DNA from: Candidatus Dojkabacteria bacterium
Lineage (GTDB): Bacteria > Patescibacteria > Dojkabacteria > SC72
DNA: 64,000 nucleotides
NCBI GenBank assembly: GCA_023229785.1
Contig: JALNYV010000001.1
Coordinates: forward strand, 1 to 64,000
Direction: 5' to 3'
A program made the translations under genes and the position numbers. Below the pieces are notes generated by a model. That model was not told the origin of the DNA. It saw only the letters and a list, made by a program, of their open reading frames with translations, and did no database searches. Within the stretch, counting starts at the first letter, position 1. Every line of letters begins with the position of its first letter. Below are positions 1 through 8,927 of the stretch, one piece after another.

Positions 1-499
1 GGTTATCACCTTTTTTATCAAAGAAGTATGGAGTATATGAGATATTGGTATTTTTCTTTAAATCAATGTCTTTAATCCAGAAGTTAAACTTAAATTCGTT
101 AGTTTTTTGTTTTTTGTTAAGGATTAATTCTTCTTTAACCCCATTTTCGGTAGTTGTGTAGTTAATTTGAGTATCCTCTTTAACAAAGCCAACCTTCCTA
201 TTTCCAAGGGAGTGTACAGTATATCCAGAATCTTGATATTCCATGACTAAAGAAGAGGCAGAGGAGCTATTCATACTAAACTCAATTGTAGGTTTAGTAC
301 TAAGTTTATTGTTAAAGAGAGCAGTGTATATCTTTCCTACTGCTTGGTACTCATACCCACTGTTATCTCCTGCTTTAGTTATCTTTGGTGCTAGGTTTCT
401 ATCTGGAAGTATTATAAATATCAAAAAAGGAAGTAGCGAAAAAAGTATATATCCTATTATTAGTTTATTTTTTAAAAAGAAGCGTTTGAGCTTGGGCAT
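1..499 (-). CDS. secreted or membrane-anchored protein, C-terminus cut by window edge
   Basis: Open reading frame on the minus strand that starts at an ATG at 499 (MPKLKRFFLKNKL) and runs off the window at base 1, so at least 166 residues are visible. A basic N-terminus is followed by one hydrophobic segment (about residues 13-31), which fits a signal anchor, then a polar, Asn/Ser/Thr/Lys-rich extracellular-looking region with short beta-type repeats. I do not recognise the domain. The fold style resembles the large surface proteins common in Patescibacteria, but that is inference. An opposite-strand frame over 243-509 is rejected as a shadow because it has no protein-like composition. Confidence 0.6.
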   Translation of the reverse strand, partial: MPKLKRFFLKNKLIIGYILFSLLPFLIFIILPDRNLAPKITKAGDNSGYEYQAVGKIYTALFNNKLSTKPTIEFSMNSSSASSLVMEYQDSGYTVHSLGNRKVGFVKEDTQINYTTTENGVKEELILNKKQKTNEFKFNFWIKDIDLKKNTNISYTPYFFDKKGDN

Positions 500-536
500 A
501 CATATATAATATGGTAGGAAGAACCTAGTGTCAAAG

Positions 537-1592
537 CTATTTTTTTATTATTTTCGTGAATTGATAATATGCTTTGCTCCATACCTTGTTGTACCTCTCA
601 AGTGTTGAGATAACAAGATAACTTGGAGAGAGAGGGAGATCATGCGGAAATATAGTTTTAAACATATATCCACCAAACCCTTTTTTAAATGTTGTAAATC
701 CACTCCAAGGGTCTTTTTTATTATCTTTTTCAGCTACTCCCCAGAAATCGAAATACTTAAAACCCTTTTCTTTTGCATACTTTATTGCTTCCCATATACA
801 TGCTTGCGTCCCTCTGTATTTGTTTAAATCTTTAGAAGTATTACTTCCCCCATGAAGGTAGAAGGCAGTATCACCAAAATATCCAATTAATGCACCAGCT
901 AATACCTCTCCATCTTTTTTTGCGAGAAATACTCTGTAGTTATTTGGAGAGAGTATCCTAAATTGTGTCTGATAGTACGAAAGAGGATGTGGAATGAAGT
1001 TTTGTCTATTAACAGTTTTAACAAGAAGTTGTTCAAACTGTTCGTAATCAACTACATCTGTGGAATTTGAAACAAGAACGCCCTCTTTTGTGGCTTTATT
1101 TATCTTTATTCTTGTATCATTACTTTTCATGTCTTTCAGAAGCTCATTTTCATCTTTAGAAATATCAAGAATCCATTTACATTGTGGTTGTACATGTGTT
1201 GGAGATTTTTTAAGTCTTAAAGATTTGAAAAATTCATTATTTTTTTCACTCTCTTCAATTATTGGATCTATTCGAACAAATTTGGCTTTTTCCTGTATTC
1301 CTAATGCTTTAAGAAATCCTGTAAGTTTTGTAAATCCTTCAACGAAAAATTCTGGAAGTATTTCTGGACCATTTGATAGGTATATATGGGTTCTAAGTCT
1401 TGTTGGTATTTTATATGCAAGAGCAACACCTACTAATCTATCTTCATTAAATATTCCTAATCTCCATATTTTTCTACCAAGTTCCTTTTGAAAATCTCCC
1501 CAGATCCAACTTTGAAGAATGTTTCCATGCGGAAGTGTTGTTAAAAATGTATCCCACTGCTCTTGTTTTTCAATATATTCAATCTTTAGCAT
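537..1592 (-). CDS. FemAB/FemX-type peptidyltransferase, peptidoglycan cross-bridge formation
   Basis: 351 residues with the two-GNAT architecture of the FemAB family, which adds amino acids from aminoacyl-tRNA to the peptide stem of lipid II at the inner membrane face. The N-terminal part has the characteristic QSWIWGDFQK segment. The C-terminal GNAT half carries the YRGTQACIWEAIKYAKEKG-type segment followed by the FDFWGV strand, the conserved PWSGFTTFKKGFGG motif and a basic tail. The gene ends an operon read leftward with the SpoU methylase and recG, overlapping the methylase by 14 bp. This fits with the other peptidoglycan genes in the window. The amino acid added cannot be predicted. Confidence 0.88.
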   Translation of the reverse strand: MLKIEYIEKQEQWDTFLTTLPHGNILQSWIWGDFQKELGRKIWRLGIFNEDRLVGVALAYKIPTRLRTHIYLSNGPEILPEFFVEGFTKLTGFLKALGIQEKAKFVRIDPIIEESEKNNEFFKSLRLKKSPTHVQPQCKWILDISKDENELLKDMKSNDTRIKINKATKEGVLVSNSTDVVDYEQFEQLLVKTVNRQNFIPHPLSYYQTQFRILSPNNYRVFLAKKDGEVLAGALIGYFGDTAFYLHGGSNTSKDLNKYRGTQACIWEAIKYAKEKGFKYFDFWGVAEKDNKKDPWSGFTTFKKGFGGYMFKTIFPHDLPLSPSYLVISTLERYNKVWSKAYYQFTKIIKK

Positions 1593-2037
1593 TTTTAATT
1601 GCTTCGTAAAGTATTATACCTGCACAAGTTGCGACATTGAGTGAGTTTTTTGCCCCTCTCATTGGTATAGATAATATCTTATCACTTTTTTCCAACGTAT
1701 ATTTATTTATACCCTCAGTCTCGTGTCCAAAGATAATAGCAACTTCATTGGGATATTTTACTTTGGTATAGTTCACTGCTTTTGGTGTTAGCTCAACTGA
1801 CCAGACTGGAATACCTTTCGCTTTAACATAATCTATCGCCTCACTAGTTGTTTTGAAGTATTGCCAAGGGACAGTTTCTGTTGCACCTAAGGCGGTTTTA
1901 GCAACCTTGATATGGTCTGGCTTTGGACTTATTCCACAAATGAGTATTTCACAGCACCCAACCCCATCAGCTGTTCTAAATACGCTTCCCACATTATATG
2001 CACTCCTTATATTATCGATGATTACATATATTTTCAT
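1579..2037 (-). CDS. SpoU/TrmH-family RNA 2'-O-ribose methyltransferase
   Basis: 152 residues, the minimal size of a SPOUT methylase. The three family motifs are visible in order: motif 1 NIRSAYNVGSVFRTADG (about residues 9-25), motif 2 IIFGHETEGI (about 100-109) and motif 3 IPMRGAKNSLNVATCAGIIL (about 123-142). The last two form the trefoil-knot S-adenosylmethionine site. It lacks the N-terminal substrate-binding domain of RlmB, so the target could be tRNA position 34 (TrmL-like) or rRNA and is left open. It overlaps recG by 4 bp (ATGA) and FemAB by 14 bp, so the three are probably translated as one transcript. Confidence 0.88.
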   Translation of the reverse strand: MKIYVIIDNIRSAYNVGSVFRTADGVGCCEILICGISPKPDHIKVAKTALGATETVPWQYFKTTSEAIDYVKAKGIPVWSVELTPKAVNYTKVKYPNEVAIIFGHETEGINKYTLEKSDKILSIPMRGAKNSLNVATCAGIILYEAIKNAKD

Positions 2038-4034
2038 TTGAAGAGATTTGTTTTAATTTCGTTTATATTAATCTTTTTTTCAAAAAGTTCTTTTGCAATC
2101 TTTCGAGCTTTTATTAAGAGTGTTAGATCGTTTATTGATGCAACTTTGAAATTAGGAATACCTGATTGTTTAAGCCCATACACCTCCCCTGGGCCTCTTT
2201 TGCTAAGGTCATATTGAGCTACTTCGAATCCGCTATTTTCGCTTGCAAAATATGAAAGCCTTTTTTTCGCATCATCCTGTGCGTTTTTACCAGCAATTAC
2301 ATACGCGTATGATTGTATATCACTTCTCCCTACTCTTCCCCTGAGTTGGTGAAGTTGTGCAAGTCCAAACCTCTCTGCATTTTCAACAACCATAATGGTT
2401 GCATCTGGCATATCAATTCCTACCTCGATAACGGTTGTTGAAATCAATACATTGTATTTCTTATTTCTAAAATCATTTATTACATTCTCTTTCTCCTTGT
2501 TGTTCATCTGACCGTGTAATATACCAACTTTTAGATTTTTGAATTCATTTTTTGAAAGGCTCTCATATTCAATAGTCGCTGCCTTTACATCAAGTTTTTC
2601 ACTCTCCTCAATTAGGGGAAATACTATGAATGCCTGTTCTTTTAAGTTCGAAGCTAATAGTTTTTCGCATATCCAATTAAAACACGAGCTGCGTTTTTCA
2701 AATGGCACAAAATATGACTTAACAGGAATCCTCCCTATTGGCATTTCGTGAATAAGGGAAACATCCATATCACCAAAAATAATGTTCGTTAAGGTGTGAG
2801 GAATTGGAGTGGCTGTCATCATCAAAAAATGTGGATATGTTCCATCTTCCTTTATTGCAAGTAGTTGCTCCCTTTGTTTAACCCCAAACCTGTGTTGCTC
2901 ATCAACAACAAGAAACCCTACATTGTTAGGTAGTTTTTCTTCGTATAATACGGCATGTGTTCCGATAATTATGCATGGCTTGCTGTCTTGCTCTAGCTTC
3001 TTTCCAGAAATTCTAAGTTTAATTTCAACATCAAATTTCTCAAAAAGCTTTTTAAATGTCTCAAAGTGTTGCTGTGCTAATATTGTTGTCGGTACCATCA
3101 AAATACAAGATAGGCCTTGCTTTATTACTGCATACATACACGAAGCTGCTACTATTGTTTTTCCGCTTCCTACATCTCCATTTAAAAGTCTATTACTTGG
3201 GGTTTCTTTCTCTAGATCATCGAGTATTTCGGAAAGTGTATTTTCCTGATCGTGGGTTAATTTGTATGAGAGTGTGCTCAGGAATTTCTCAATATCTTTT
3301 CTGTCGCACTTAATTGATACTGCTTTTCTTTTTTGAGAAGCAATATATTTTTCTTCAATCTTTAGTGCTACAGAGAGCATCTCATCAAATGCGAGCCTTT
3401 CCCTTGCTATTTTTATTTGGTCAAAGTTTTCAGGAAAATGAATATCATGTATTGCTTGTGAAAGAGGAATTAGTCCCTCCTGTTTCTGAATGTCGGGACT
3501 AACTGGGTCAGAAATAATATTTTTTATGTCTTTTTTGAGAAAATCTATTCTTGCTCGAAGCCATTTTGAAGAAATATTATTGGTTTCTGGATAGTATGGA
3601 GTAATTTTGCCAATATGTTTCTGGGTTGTTAAATCCCCACTATATTTTTCATATGATGGGGCAATTATGTCATATGATCCTTCTTTAATCTTCCCTTCAA
3701 AAAGATATTCATCGCCAACAGATATTGCATTTTTTAAATATGGCTGGTTAAACCAAAGAATACTAACACTTCCACTATCATCTTCCACTTTTGCTTTAGT
3801 AATAATCTTTCTTGTTCTGGTATATGCATTTGCAATTTTGGTGATTTTTCCAATTATTGTTCCCTCTTTATCTTCTTTAAGTTGAGAAATAGGTATGACA
3901 TTAGATGTATCTCTGTACTTAAAAGGAATATGGAAAAGAAGGTCCTTCACGGACTTGATGCCAAGATTTTCCAACAGGAGTGCTTTGGCATTTCCAATTA
4001 ATGGTAGGTCTGTAACAGGTGAATTTTCTGTCAT
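2034..4034 (-). CDS. recG: ATP-dependent DNA helicase RecG
   Basis: 666 residues, close to the usual 670-690. RecG reverses stalled replication forks and migrates branched DNA. An N-terminal wedge/OB domain (about residues 1-190, with the segment SVSILWFNQPYLK) precedes a superfamily 2 helicase core: Walker A GDVGSGKT, DEQH-type Walker B VVDEQHRFG, motif III MTATPIPHTL, and the C-terminal helicase part with GRVGRSD. The RecG-specific region near the end (RGPGEVYGLKQSG) is also present. It follows a 36-residue membrane-peptide gene by one base and overlaps the SpoU gene by 4 bp. Confidence 0.96.
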   Translation of the reverse strand: MTENSPVTDLPLIGNAKALLLENLGIKSVKDLLFHIPFKYRDTSNVIPISQLKEDKEGTIIGKITKIANAYTRTRKIITKAKVEDDSGSVSILWFNQPYLKNAISVGDEYLFEGKIKEGSYDIIAPSYEKYSGDLTTQKHIGKITPYYPETNNISSKWLRARIDFLKKDIKNIISDPVSPDIQKQEGLIPLSQAIHDIHFPENFDQIKIARERLAFDEMLSVALKIEEKYIASQKRKAVSIKCDRKDIEKFLSTLSYKLTHDQENTLSEILDDLEKETPSNRLLNGDVGSGKTIVAASCMYAVIKQGLSCILMVPTTILAQQHFETFKKLFEKFDVEIKLRISGKKLEQDSKPCIIIGTHAVLYEEKLPNNVGFLVVDEQHRFGVKQREQLLAIKEDGTYPHFLMMTATPIPHTLTNIIFGDMDVSLIHEMPIGRIPVKSYFVPFEKRSSCFNWICEKLLASNLKEQAFIVFPLIEESEKLDVKAATIEYESLSKNEFKNLKVGILHGQMNNKEKENVINDFRNKKYNVLISTTVIEVGIDMPDATIMVVENAERFGLAQLHQLRGRVGRSDIQSYAYVIAGKNAQDDAKKRLSYFASENSGFEVAQYDLSKRGPGEVYGLKQSGIPNFKVASINDLTLLIKARKIAKELFEKKININEIKTNLFK

Positions 4035-4035
4035 A

Positions 4036-4146
4036 TTATTTGCTAAATATTACTATTATTACAGGAAGAAGTATTCCAGAGATAAGTAGTATTGCAACAA
4101 ATATATTGAATATATCTTTAAATAATTTTTTGCTTTTTTCTTTCAT
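4036..4146 (-). CDS. 36-residue single-pass membrane peptide
   Basis: Short open frame between recG and the Rel gene. It starts at an ATG at 4146 and ends at a TAA at 4036-4038, one base before the recG start codon. The product has a Lys-rich N-terminus (MKEKSKKLFKD) followed by one continuous hydrophobic helix of about 20 residues and a final Lys. The exact fit into the operon (8 bp after rel stop, 1 bp before recG) and the clear basic-then-hydrophobic layout support it as real. It is reminiscent of the very short DUF4044-like peptides, but no family can be assigned with confidence. Function unknown. Confidence 0.55.
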   Translation of the reverse strand: MKEKSKKLFKDIFNIFVAILLISGILLPVIIVIFSK

Positions 4147-4154
4147 AACCTATT

Positions 4155-5651
4155 TTACTTTAATTTAGTTTTGGAAGCCAACGTCCTCATAATTCTTTGT
4201 CGTGTTGAGTTTGATGCAACAAATGAAAACCATTTAGGATCGGGCATTGTTTTTCCTTTCTGACATATTATTTCAACAATATCTCCTGTATTAAGGGTGT
4301 GAGAAAGCTTTACTGCAATGTTATTTACTTTTGCAGATATTGCACTGTTACCTATCTCTTGGTGAATTTTGTATGCAAAATCAATTGGTGTGGAGTACTT
4401 TGGTAACTCAATTAGTTTCCCTAGTGGTGTCTGAACGAAGATAATATTATTAAATATTTCAGCATTAATAGGTATTGATCTTTTAAGCTTTGCTTTTTCT
4501 TTTGTTGAATCTATTGATTCATGCACATCTTTTATCCATTCAATATCTTTTGCTTCAGGAGCAATCCTTTTTAATGCTGCTTTATATGCAATGTGGGAGG
4601 CTGGTCCGTAAGTATTTACTTCGTACATCTCGTCAGTCATTATCTGTATCTCAATTGGTTGATTTGAGATCTCAGGAATTCTCGTTGTTATGTGTATTCC
4701 ACTATACCCGTTTGGCTTTGGTAATTGAATATAGTCATCAAAAAATTCCGGCAGGTCATTGCTTAGGTCTTGAATAGCATGAGAAACTTCATAACACTTT
4801 TCCTTTGAATCTGTTAATACAGTAAAAGCATAAATATCATTGACGTTTCCTAGCCCTTTGAGATTTAATTCATCCTCATATTTTCTAAGTTTGTTAAATA
4901 TACTATATTCTCCTTTTATTCTTCCAAATATCTTTGTTTTAAACCCAAGAATGCCGATTATTGTTTCCAAATATTCCTTATATTTATTTAGTGTGTCTTC
5001 ATTAATGTTTTCATTTTTTAATTTTTCCTTTATTGAATTGTAATTAATAGGACTTGCGATTTCAAAAGCAACATTTTCAATCTCTCTTTTAATTTTAGGG
5101 AGATTAGTGTATTCACACAAAGGCCCGTAGATGTTAAATATTTTTTTAGAGAATTTTTTCTGTTTCTCCTCTGGAACATATTTAATTGTTCTAATATTAT
5201 CTAAAATATCGCATATCTTTATCAAAGTAGGTCTTAAATCGTTTACTCCTCCAATGAAATACTTTTGAAGTACTTTAAAATCTGTTTGTTTATCTAATTT
5301 TGTTGCTTGGTTTATTTCTTCAACACTAGAGACTAAACACTTTACATCTTCTCCAAACATACTCTCGATATCTTTCAAAATTCCATCAATTTCTTCTTTA
5401 GTTTTGTCTCCTAATGTAATTGTTTGATGTAATATTGCTGCAAGTACTGAATTAGTGTCTAGTCCTATTTCACAACAATTTAGTGCAACATTTAATGTGT
5501 GAATTAAAAAGTTCTCTCCAGAATCTCTAAAATCATTTTTGTGAATTTCTTTTGCAAAAATAGTGGCAGAATCAATTAGTTCCTGATATGCATCTGGAAT
5601 ACACTCTTTTATTTCCTCGATAAGCTGCTTTTCTTGGTTAATTCTTTGCAT
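4155..5651 (-). CDS. RelA/SpoT homologue with degenerate hydrolase site, (p)ppGpp synthetase
   Basis: 498 residues: N-terminal HD hydrolase domain (about 1-190), synthetase domain (about 210-370) and TGS domain (about 400-470). The regulatory ACT domain of long Rel proteins is missing. In the hydrolase domain the HD pair reads HQ (H75, Q76) and the following acidic pair of the usual HDxxED segment is lost, although the upstream R-x-SGE segment and the later D before ILDN remain. The synthetase part keeps YSIFNKL, NDIYAF, PKPNGYSGIH and EIQIMT. The prediction is therefore synthesis of (p)ppGpp without hydrolysis. No separate hydrolase is in the window. Confidence 0.88.
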   Translation of the reverse strand: MQRINQEKQLIEEIKECIPDAYQELIDSATIFAKEIHKNDFRDSGENFLIHTLNVALNCCEIGLDTNSVLAAILHQTITLGDKTKEEIDGILKDIESMFGEDVKCLVSSVEEINQATKLDKQTDFKVLQKYFIGGVNDLRPTLIKICDILDNIRTIKYVPEEKQKKFSKKIFNIYGPLCEYTNLPKIKREIENVAFEIASPINYNSIKEKLKNENINEDTLNKYKEYLETIIGILGFKTKIFGRIKGEYSIFNKLRKYEDELNLKGLGNVNDIYAFTVLTDSKEKCYEVSHAIQDLSNDLPEFFDDYIQLPKPNGYSGIHITTRIPEISNQPIEIQIMTDEMYEVNTYGPASHIAYKAALKRIAPEAKDIEWIKDVHESIDSTKEKAKLKRSIPINAEIFNNIIFVQTPLGKLIELPKYSTPIDFAYKIHQEIGNSAISAKVNNIAVKLSHTLNTGDIVEIICQKGKTMPDPKWFSFVASNSTRQRIMRTLASKTKLK

Positions 5652-5681
5652 AAATACTAAATGATAAAGAATATTTAGGAA

Positions 5682-6881
5682 TTAGACCAGTCTAATTACC
5701 TTCTTTCCCGCTTTTAATACTACATCTTTGGTATGAACTATTACTGTCCAGTCATCAACTTTCTTTTCATTAATATATACTGCCCCTTGTTCAATTAGTC
5801 TTCGTGCACTTCCTTTGCTACTTGTTAGCTTTGTTTGGACAAGTATGTTTACAATTGGCATCTCTTCTTGTGAAAGAGTCACTTCATCTAGTTTTGTATT
5901 AAAGTCCTTCTTTTGAAATATGTTTTCAAAATGCTTTTGTGCAGCTACTGCTTTATCTGCTCCCTTTAAACATTTTGTAACTTCAAAAGCTAATTTCTTC
6001 TTTAATTCCATCGGATTAATGCCTTTTTCTAATTCTTTCTTTACTCCTTCAACCTCACTCATTTCAAGGTCAGTTAGTAGTTCAAAACCTTCAGCTATTT
6101 GCTCGTCTGCGAACCCCATTACTTTTCCAAAAATGTTTTCTGGCGTATCTGAGAGCATAATCATATTACCCTCGCTCTTTCCCATTTTAGTTCCCTCGGT
6201 GGTTGTAAGAAGTTTTCCAGCAATTACAAATTTTTCTTTATTTATAAGACTTCTCATTAATGTTCTACCTGCAAGCATGTTAAATAGTTGGTCGTTTCCT
6301 CCAACTTCAATATCAACATCCATTGCAACTGAATCATATCCTTGCATCAGTGGATATAGGAATTCATGTAGTCCTATTGGCTTGTCTGCTTGAAGTCTTT
6401 TTTGAAACATACTTCTTTTAATCATCTGTTGAACTGTAAATTCACTCGCAAGACCTATGATCTCTTTAAATGTTAATTTGCTTAGCCAATCGTAGTTATA
6501 CATAACTTTCACAGGATTTTCCTTATTATCCATGTCAATTAGACTACTTGCTTGCTCCTTATATGCTTTTAGATTTTCGTTTGCTTGTTCAATAGTTAAT
6601 TGTTGTCTACTTGCTCCCTTATCTGTTGGGTCTCCTATCATTCCTGTGAAATTACCCATTAGAAATATTACCTCGTGTCCTAACTTTCTAAAGTCTTCCA
6701 ATTTCCTCATCATTACTGTGTGTCCAATATGAAGTGTCGGTGCGGTTGGATCAAATCCTTGATAGAGCCTAAGTTTCTTGCCTGAAAGAAGTAATGCCTT
6801 TAGTTCCTCTTTTCCAGGAATTATTTCCTCTACTGCTTTGTTTAATATTCTTTCAATAATTTGTTCTTTTGTATTTTCCAT
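5682..6881 (-). CDS. tyrS: tyrosyl-tRNA synthetase
   Basis: 399 residues, class I synthetase that charges tRNA-Tyr. The HIGH signature is in PTLHIGHTVMM (about residues 49-59). The tyrosine pocket region GYDSVAMDVDIEVGGNDQLFN and the KMSKS loop, here KMGKSEGN, are clear. A C-terminal S4 RNA-binding domain is present (SSKGSARRLIEQGAVYINEK). The start at 6881 lies only a few bases downstream of TATACT/TAATAT-like sequences on the minus strand, so the mRNA may be leaderless. It lies upstream of the Rel gene (30-bp gap) in the same direction. Confidence 0.95.
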   Translation of the reverse strand: MENTKEQIIERILNKAVEEIIPGKEELKALLLSGKKLRLYQGFDPTAPTLHIGHTVMMRKLEDFRKLGHEVIFLMGNFTGMIGDPTDKGASRQQLTIEQANENLKAYKEQASSLIDMDNKENPVKVMYNYDWLSKLTFKEIIGLASEFTVQQMIKRSMFQKRLQADKPIGLHEFLYPLMQGYDSVAMDVDIEVGGNDQLFNMLAGRTLMRSLINKEKFVIAGKLLTTTEGTKMGKSEGNMIMLSDTPENIFGKVMGFADEQIAEGFELLTDLEMSEVEGVKKELEKGINPMELKKKLAFEVTKCLKGADKAVAAQKHFENIFQKKDFNTKLDEVTLSQEEMPIVNILVQTKLTSSKGSARRLIEQGAVYINEKKVDDWTVIVHTKDVVLKAGKKVIRLV

Positions 6882-6991
6882 ACCTAGTATATTAAAACTA
6901 AAAAACGCCTTTGTATATACCCAATAGTGGATAGATGCAAAGGAGTTAAAGACAAGACACTATTGTTACTTAAAAATATTTATATATATTG

Positions 6992-6997
6992 TATAAT
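6992..6997 (+). promoter_or_regulatory. -10 element for the gene at 7003, leaderless type
   Basis: Perfect TATAAT with only 5 nt between it and the ATG at 7003, so transcription should begin at or next to the start codon. No convincing -35 was found; a TTGTTA at 6963-6968 is too far upstream (23 nt). Confidence 0.5.
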
Positions 6998-7002
6998 ATA
7001 CT

Positions 7003-7689
7003 ATGAGTTATCAGGCAGAAACAAATAGATTTGAAAATATATTTCCGAGTGTTGATGAGTGTTTGCCAAAAATAGACCATGAAAGTCAGGTTAAATTAAT
7101 GGTAAATATTTGCAATAATTCACAAGAGGTTTTTCAAATTTGTCGTGGTATAAAAGATCCTGAAGAGAAGGTATTAAATGGTATCCCAGCACATGCAGGT
7201 GGATTTTTAGTAGTCGGAATGAGAAAAGAGGGAAGATTTAAAAGGTTTACTCATCCTATCTTTTTAGGAGAATTGACAAGAGAGCAAGAAATGAACAATA
7301 AAAGGCATGTTTATTTATATGCTGTATTGGGAAAATGCGGTTTCGCAGGTAAGAATCCGTATTCGGCAGATGCGATGTCTCAAGAATTGGTTCTTGATGA
7401 AGAAGGGTTGCTTCCAAGATACCTTTGGAAGCCAAGATATACTTTTGTAACAACTCCCAACCCTCTTCCTTATGGAGTTGTAGAGTCCCATGATACTCAA
7501 ATAATTATAGGATTTTCTGGTTTTTTACCTAAAAAAGATGAATTATTTACTTTATCTCTTGCGATTGTTTCTGGAGTTATAAGTAAAGCGAGGGCTTTGG
7601 AGATTGCAAAGAGTCATAATAATGATTTATTTGTTAGAAACATTGAGACTATATTGGCCAACTGTAAAGTGAAAAAGTTTTCGCGTTAA
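7003..7689 (+). CDS. hypothetical protein
   Basis: 228 residues, no signal peptide or membrane segment, so probably cytoplasmic. I do not recognise a family. A central region rich in Gly and aromatic residues (LPRYLWKPRYTFVTTPNPLPYG) is followed by an alternating hydrophobic pattern and a helical Lys-rich C-terminus. The start is supported by a perfect TATAAT 5 nt upstream. The stop is shared with the convergent rarA gene: the palindrome TTAA at 7686-7689 gives TAA on both strands. Confidence 0.6.
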   Translation: MSYQAETNRFENIFPSVDECLPKIDHESQVKLMVNICNNSQEVFQICRGIKDPEEKVLNGIPAHAGGFLVVGMRKEGRFKRFTHPIFLGELTREQEMNNKRHVYLYAVLGKCGFAGKNPYSADAMSQELVLDEEGLLPRYLWKPRYTFVTTPNPLPYGVVESHDTQIIIGFSGFLPKKDELFTLSLAIVSGVISKARALEIAKSHNNDLFVRNIETILANCKVKKFSR

Positions 7690-8873
7690 CGGATGTATTT
7701 CTTATTTTTTAGTTTGTCTGGCATACACTGTTGATTACTATGCTTGCTTTCTAAATCTGGGTCATATTCATACCCTTTTCCATACTCTAATTCTTCCATA
7801 AGCTTTGTTGGGGCATTTAACATATGTTTAGGTATTGGAAGGTTTCCAAGCTTCTTTATATCTTTCCTAGTTTCTTGGGCTACGACATATGTACTGTTAT
7901 CTTTTTTGCTTTTTGCAAGGTATATTGCAAGCTGCATTAAAAACACATCACATTCAGGCATCCCAATCTTTGCACAAGCTTCATATACTGTGTTGGCAAG
8001 AAGTATTGCGTTAGGGTTGGCATTTCCAATATCTTCACTTGAGAATCTTAGAAGTCTTCTTGCAATGTAAAGTGGATCTTCTCCTCCTTCGAGCATTCTC
8101 ATTATGTAATAGCAAGCAGCATCAGGATTACTACTTCTTAGTGATTTATGCACTGCAGAAATTAAATTGTAATGCTCATCCCCTGCCCTGTCATAATATA
8201 ACTGTTTTTGTACAGCATTTTTTACATCCTCTTCTGTTATTTCTTTGCTTTCTTTTGAAATAGAACTACTCATTTCCAGAATATTTAGTGCACTTCTAAG
8301 ATCTCCATTGGCTAAATCAGCCATTAGATCTATTACACTCTTCTTTATCTTCTTTCCTTTAAATTCTTGTTTAATGACCTTCTTTAAAAATCCAATGATA
8401 TCTTCAACATTGTGAGGCTCGAACACGAACACCTTACATCTACTTAGTAGGGCGTTGTTTATTCTAAAGCTTGGATTTTCAGTTGTAGCCCCAATTAAGG
8501 TAATTGTTCCCTTTTCGACATAAGGAAGAAGTGCGTCTTGTTGTGCTTTGTTCCATCTATGTATTTCATCGAGAAAAAGTATTGTTTTTCTCCCATAATT
8601 AAGATTATTTTGTGCAATCTTAATTATTTTATTTAGTGCTTCTTTTCCACTGGCTACTGCCTGAAGTTTATGGAAATCATAGAACATATCTTGCGAAATT
8701 ATATATGCAAGAGTAGTTTTACCTGTTCCTGGAGGGCCCCAAAACAACATAGATGGGATATTTCCCGTTTTAAGAAAAAGAGAAATTGGTTTTCCTTCAC
8801 CTGTTAAGTGTTTTTGACCAACGAAGTCACTTAGAGTTTTTGGTCTATATCTGCTTGCTAATGGCTCATTCAT
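7686..8873 (-). CDS. rarA: replication-associated recombination protein RarA/MgsA, AAA+ ATPase
   Basis: 395 residues from the start chosen here. RarA acts at stalled replication forks and is related to the clamp-loader ATPases. Visible motifs are PLASRYRPKTLSDFVGQKHL, Walker A GPPGTGKTT, Walker B LFLDEIHRWN, sensor GATTENPSF, and the family's C-terminal MgsA part (EGGEDPLYIARRLLRFSSED and the NQQCMPDKLKNKKY end). A longer reading frame starts at 8975, but its first 34 residues are unlike the family and overlap the divergent gene at 8928. The ATG at 8873 (MNEPLASRYRP) is therefore preferred. Confidence 0.93.
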   Translation of the reverse strand: MNEPLASRYRPKTLSDFVGQKHLTGEGKPISLFLKTGNIPSMLFWGPPGTGKTTLAYIISQDMFYDFHKLQAVASGKEALNKIIKIAQNNLNYGRKTILFLDEIHRWNKAQQDALLPYVEKGTITLIGATTENPSFRINNALLSRCKVFVFEPHNVEDIIGFLKKVIKQEFKGKKIKKSVIDLMADLANGDLRSALNILEMSSSISKESKEITEEDVKNAVQKQLYYDRAGDEHYNLISAVHKSLRSSNPDAACYYIMRMLEGGEDPLYIARRLLRFSSEDIGNANPNAILLANTVYEACAKIGMPECDVFLMQLAIYLAKSKKDNSTYVVAQETRKDIKKLGNLPIPKHMLNAPTKLMEELEYGKGYEYDPDLESKHSNQQCMPDKLKNKKYIR

Positions 8874-8927
8874 ATATACCCAGTATATCCCGTATACTAG
8901 TGATGTCAAGAATGATAAAATATTAAT

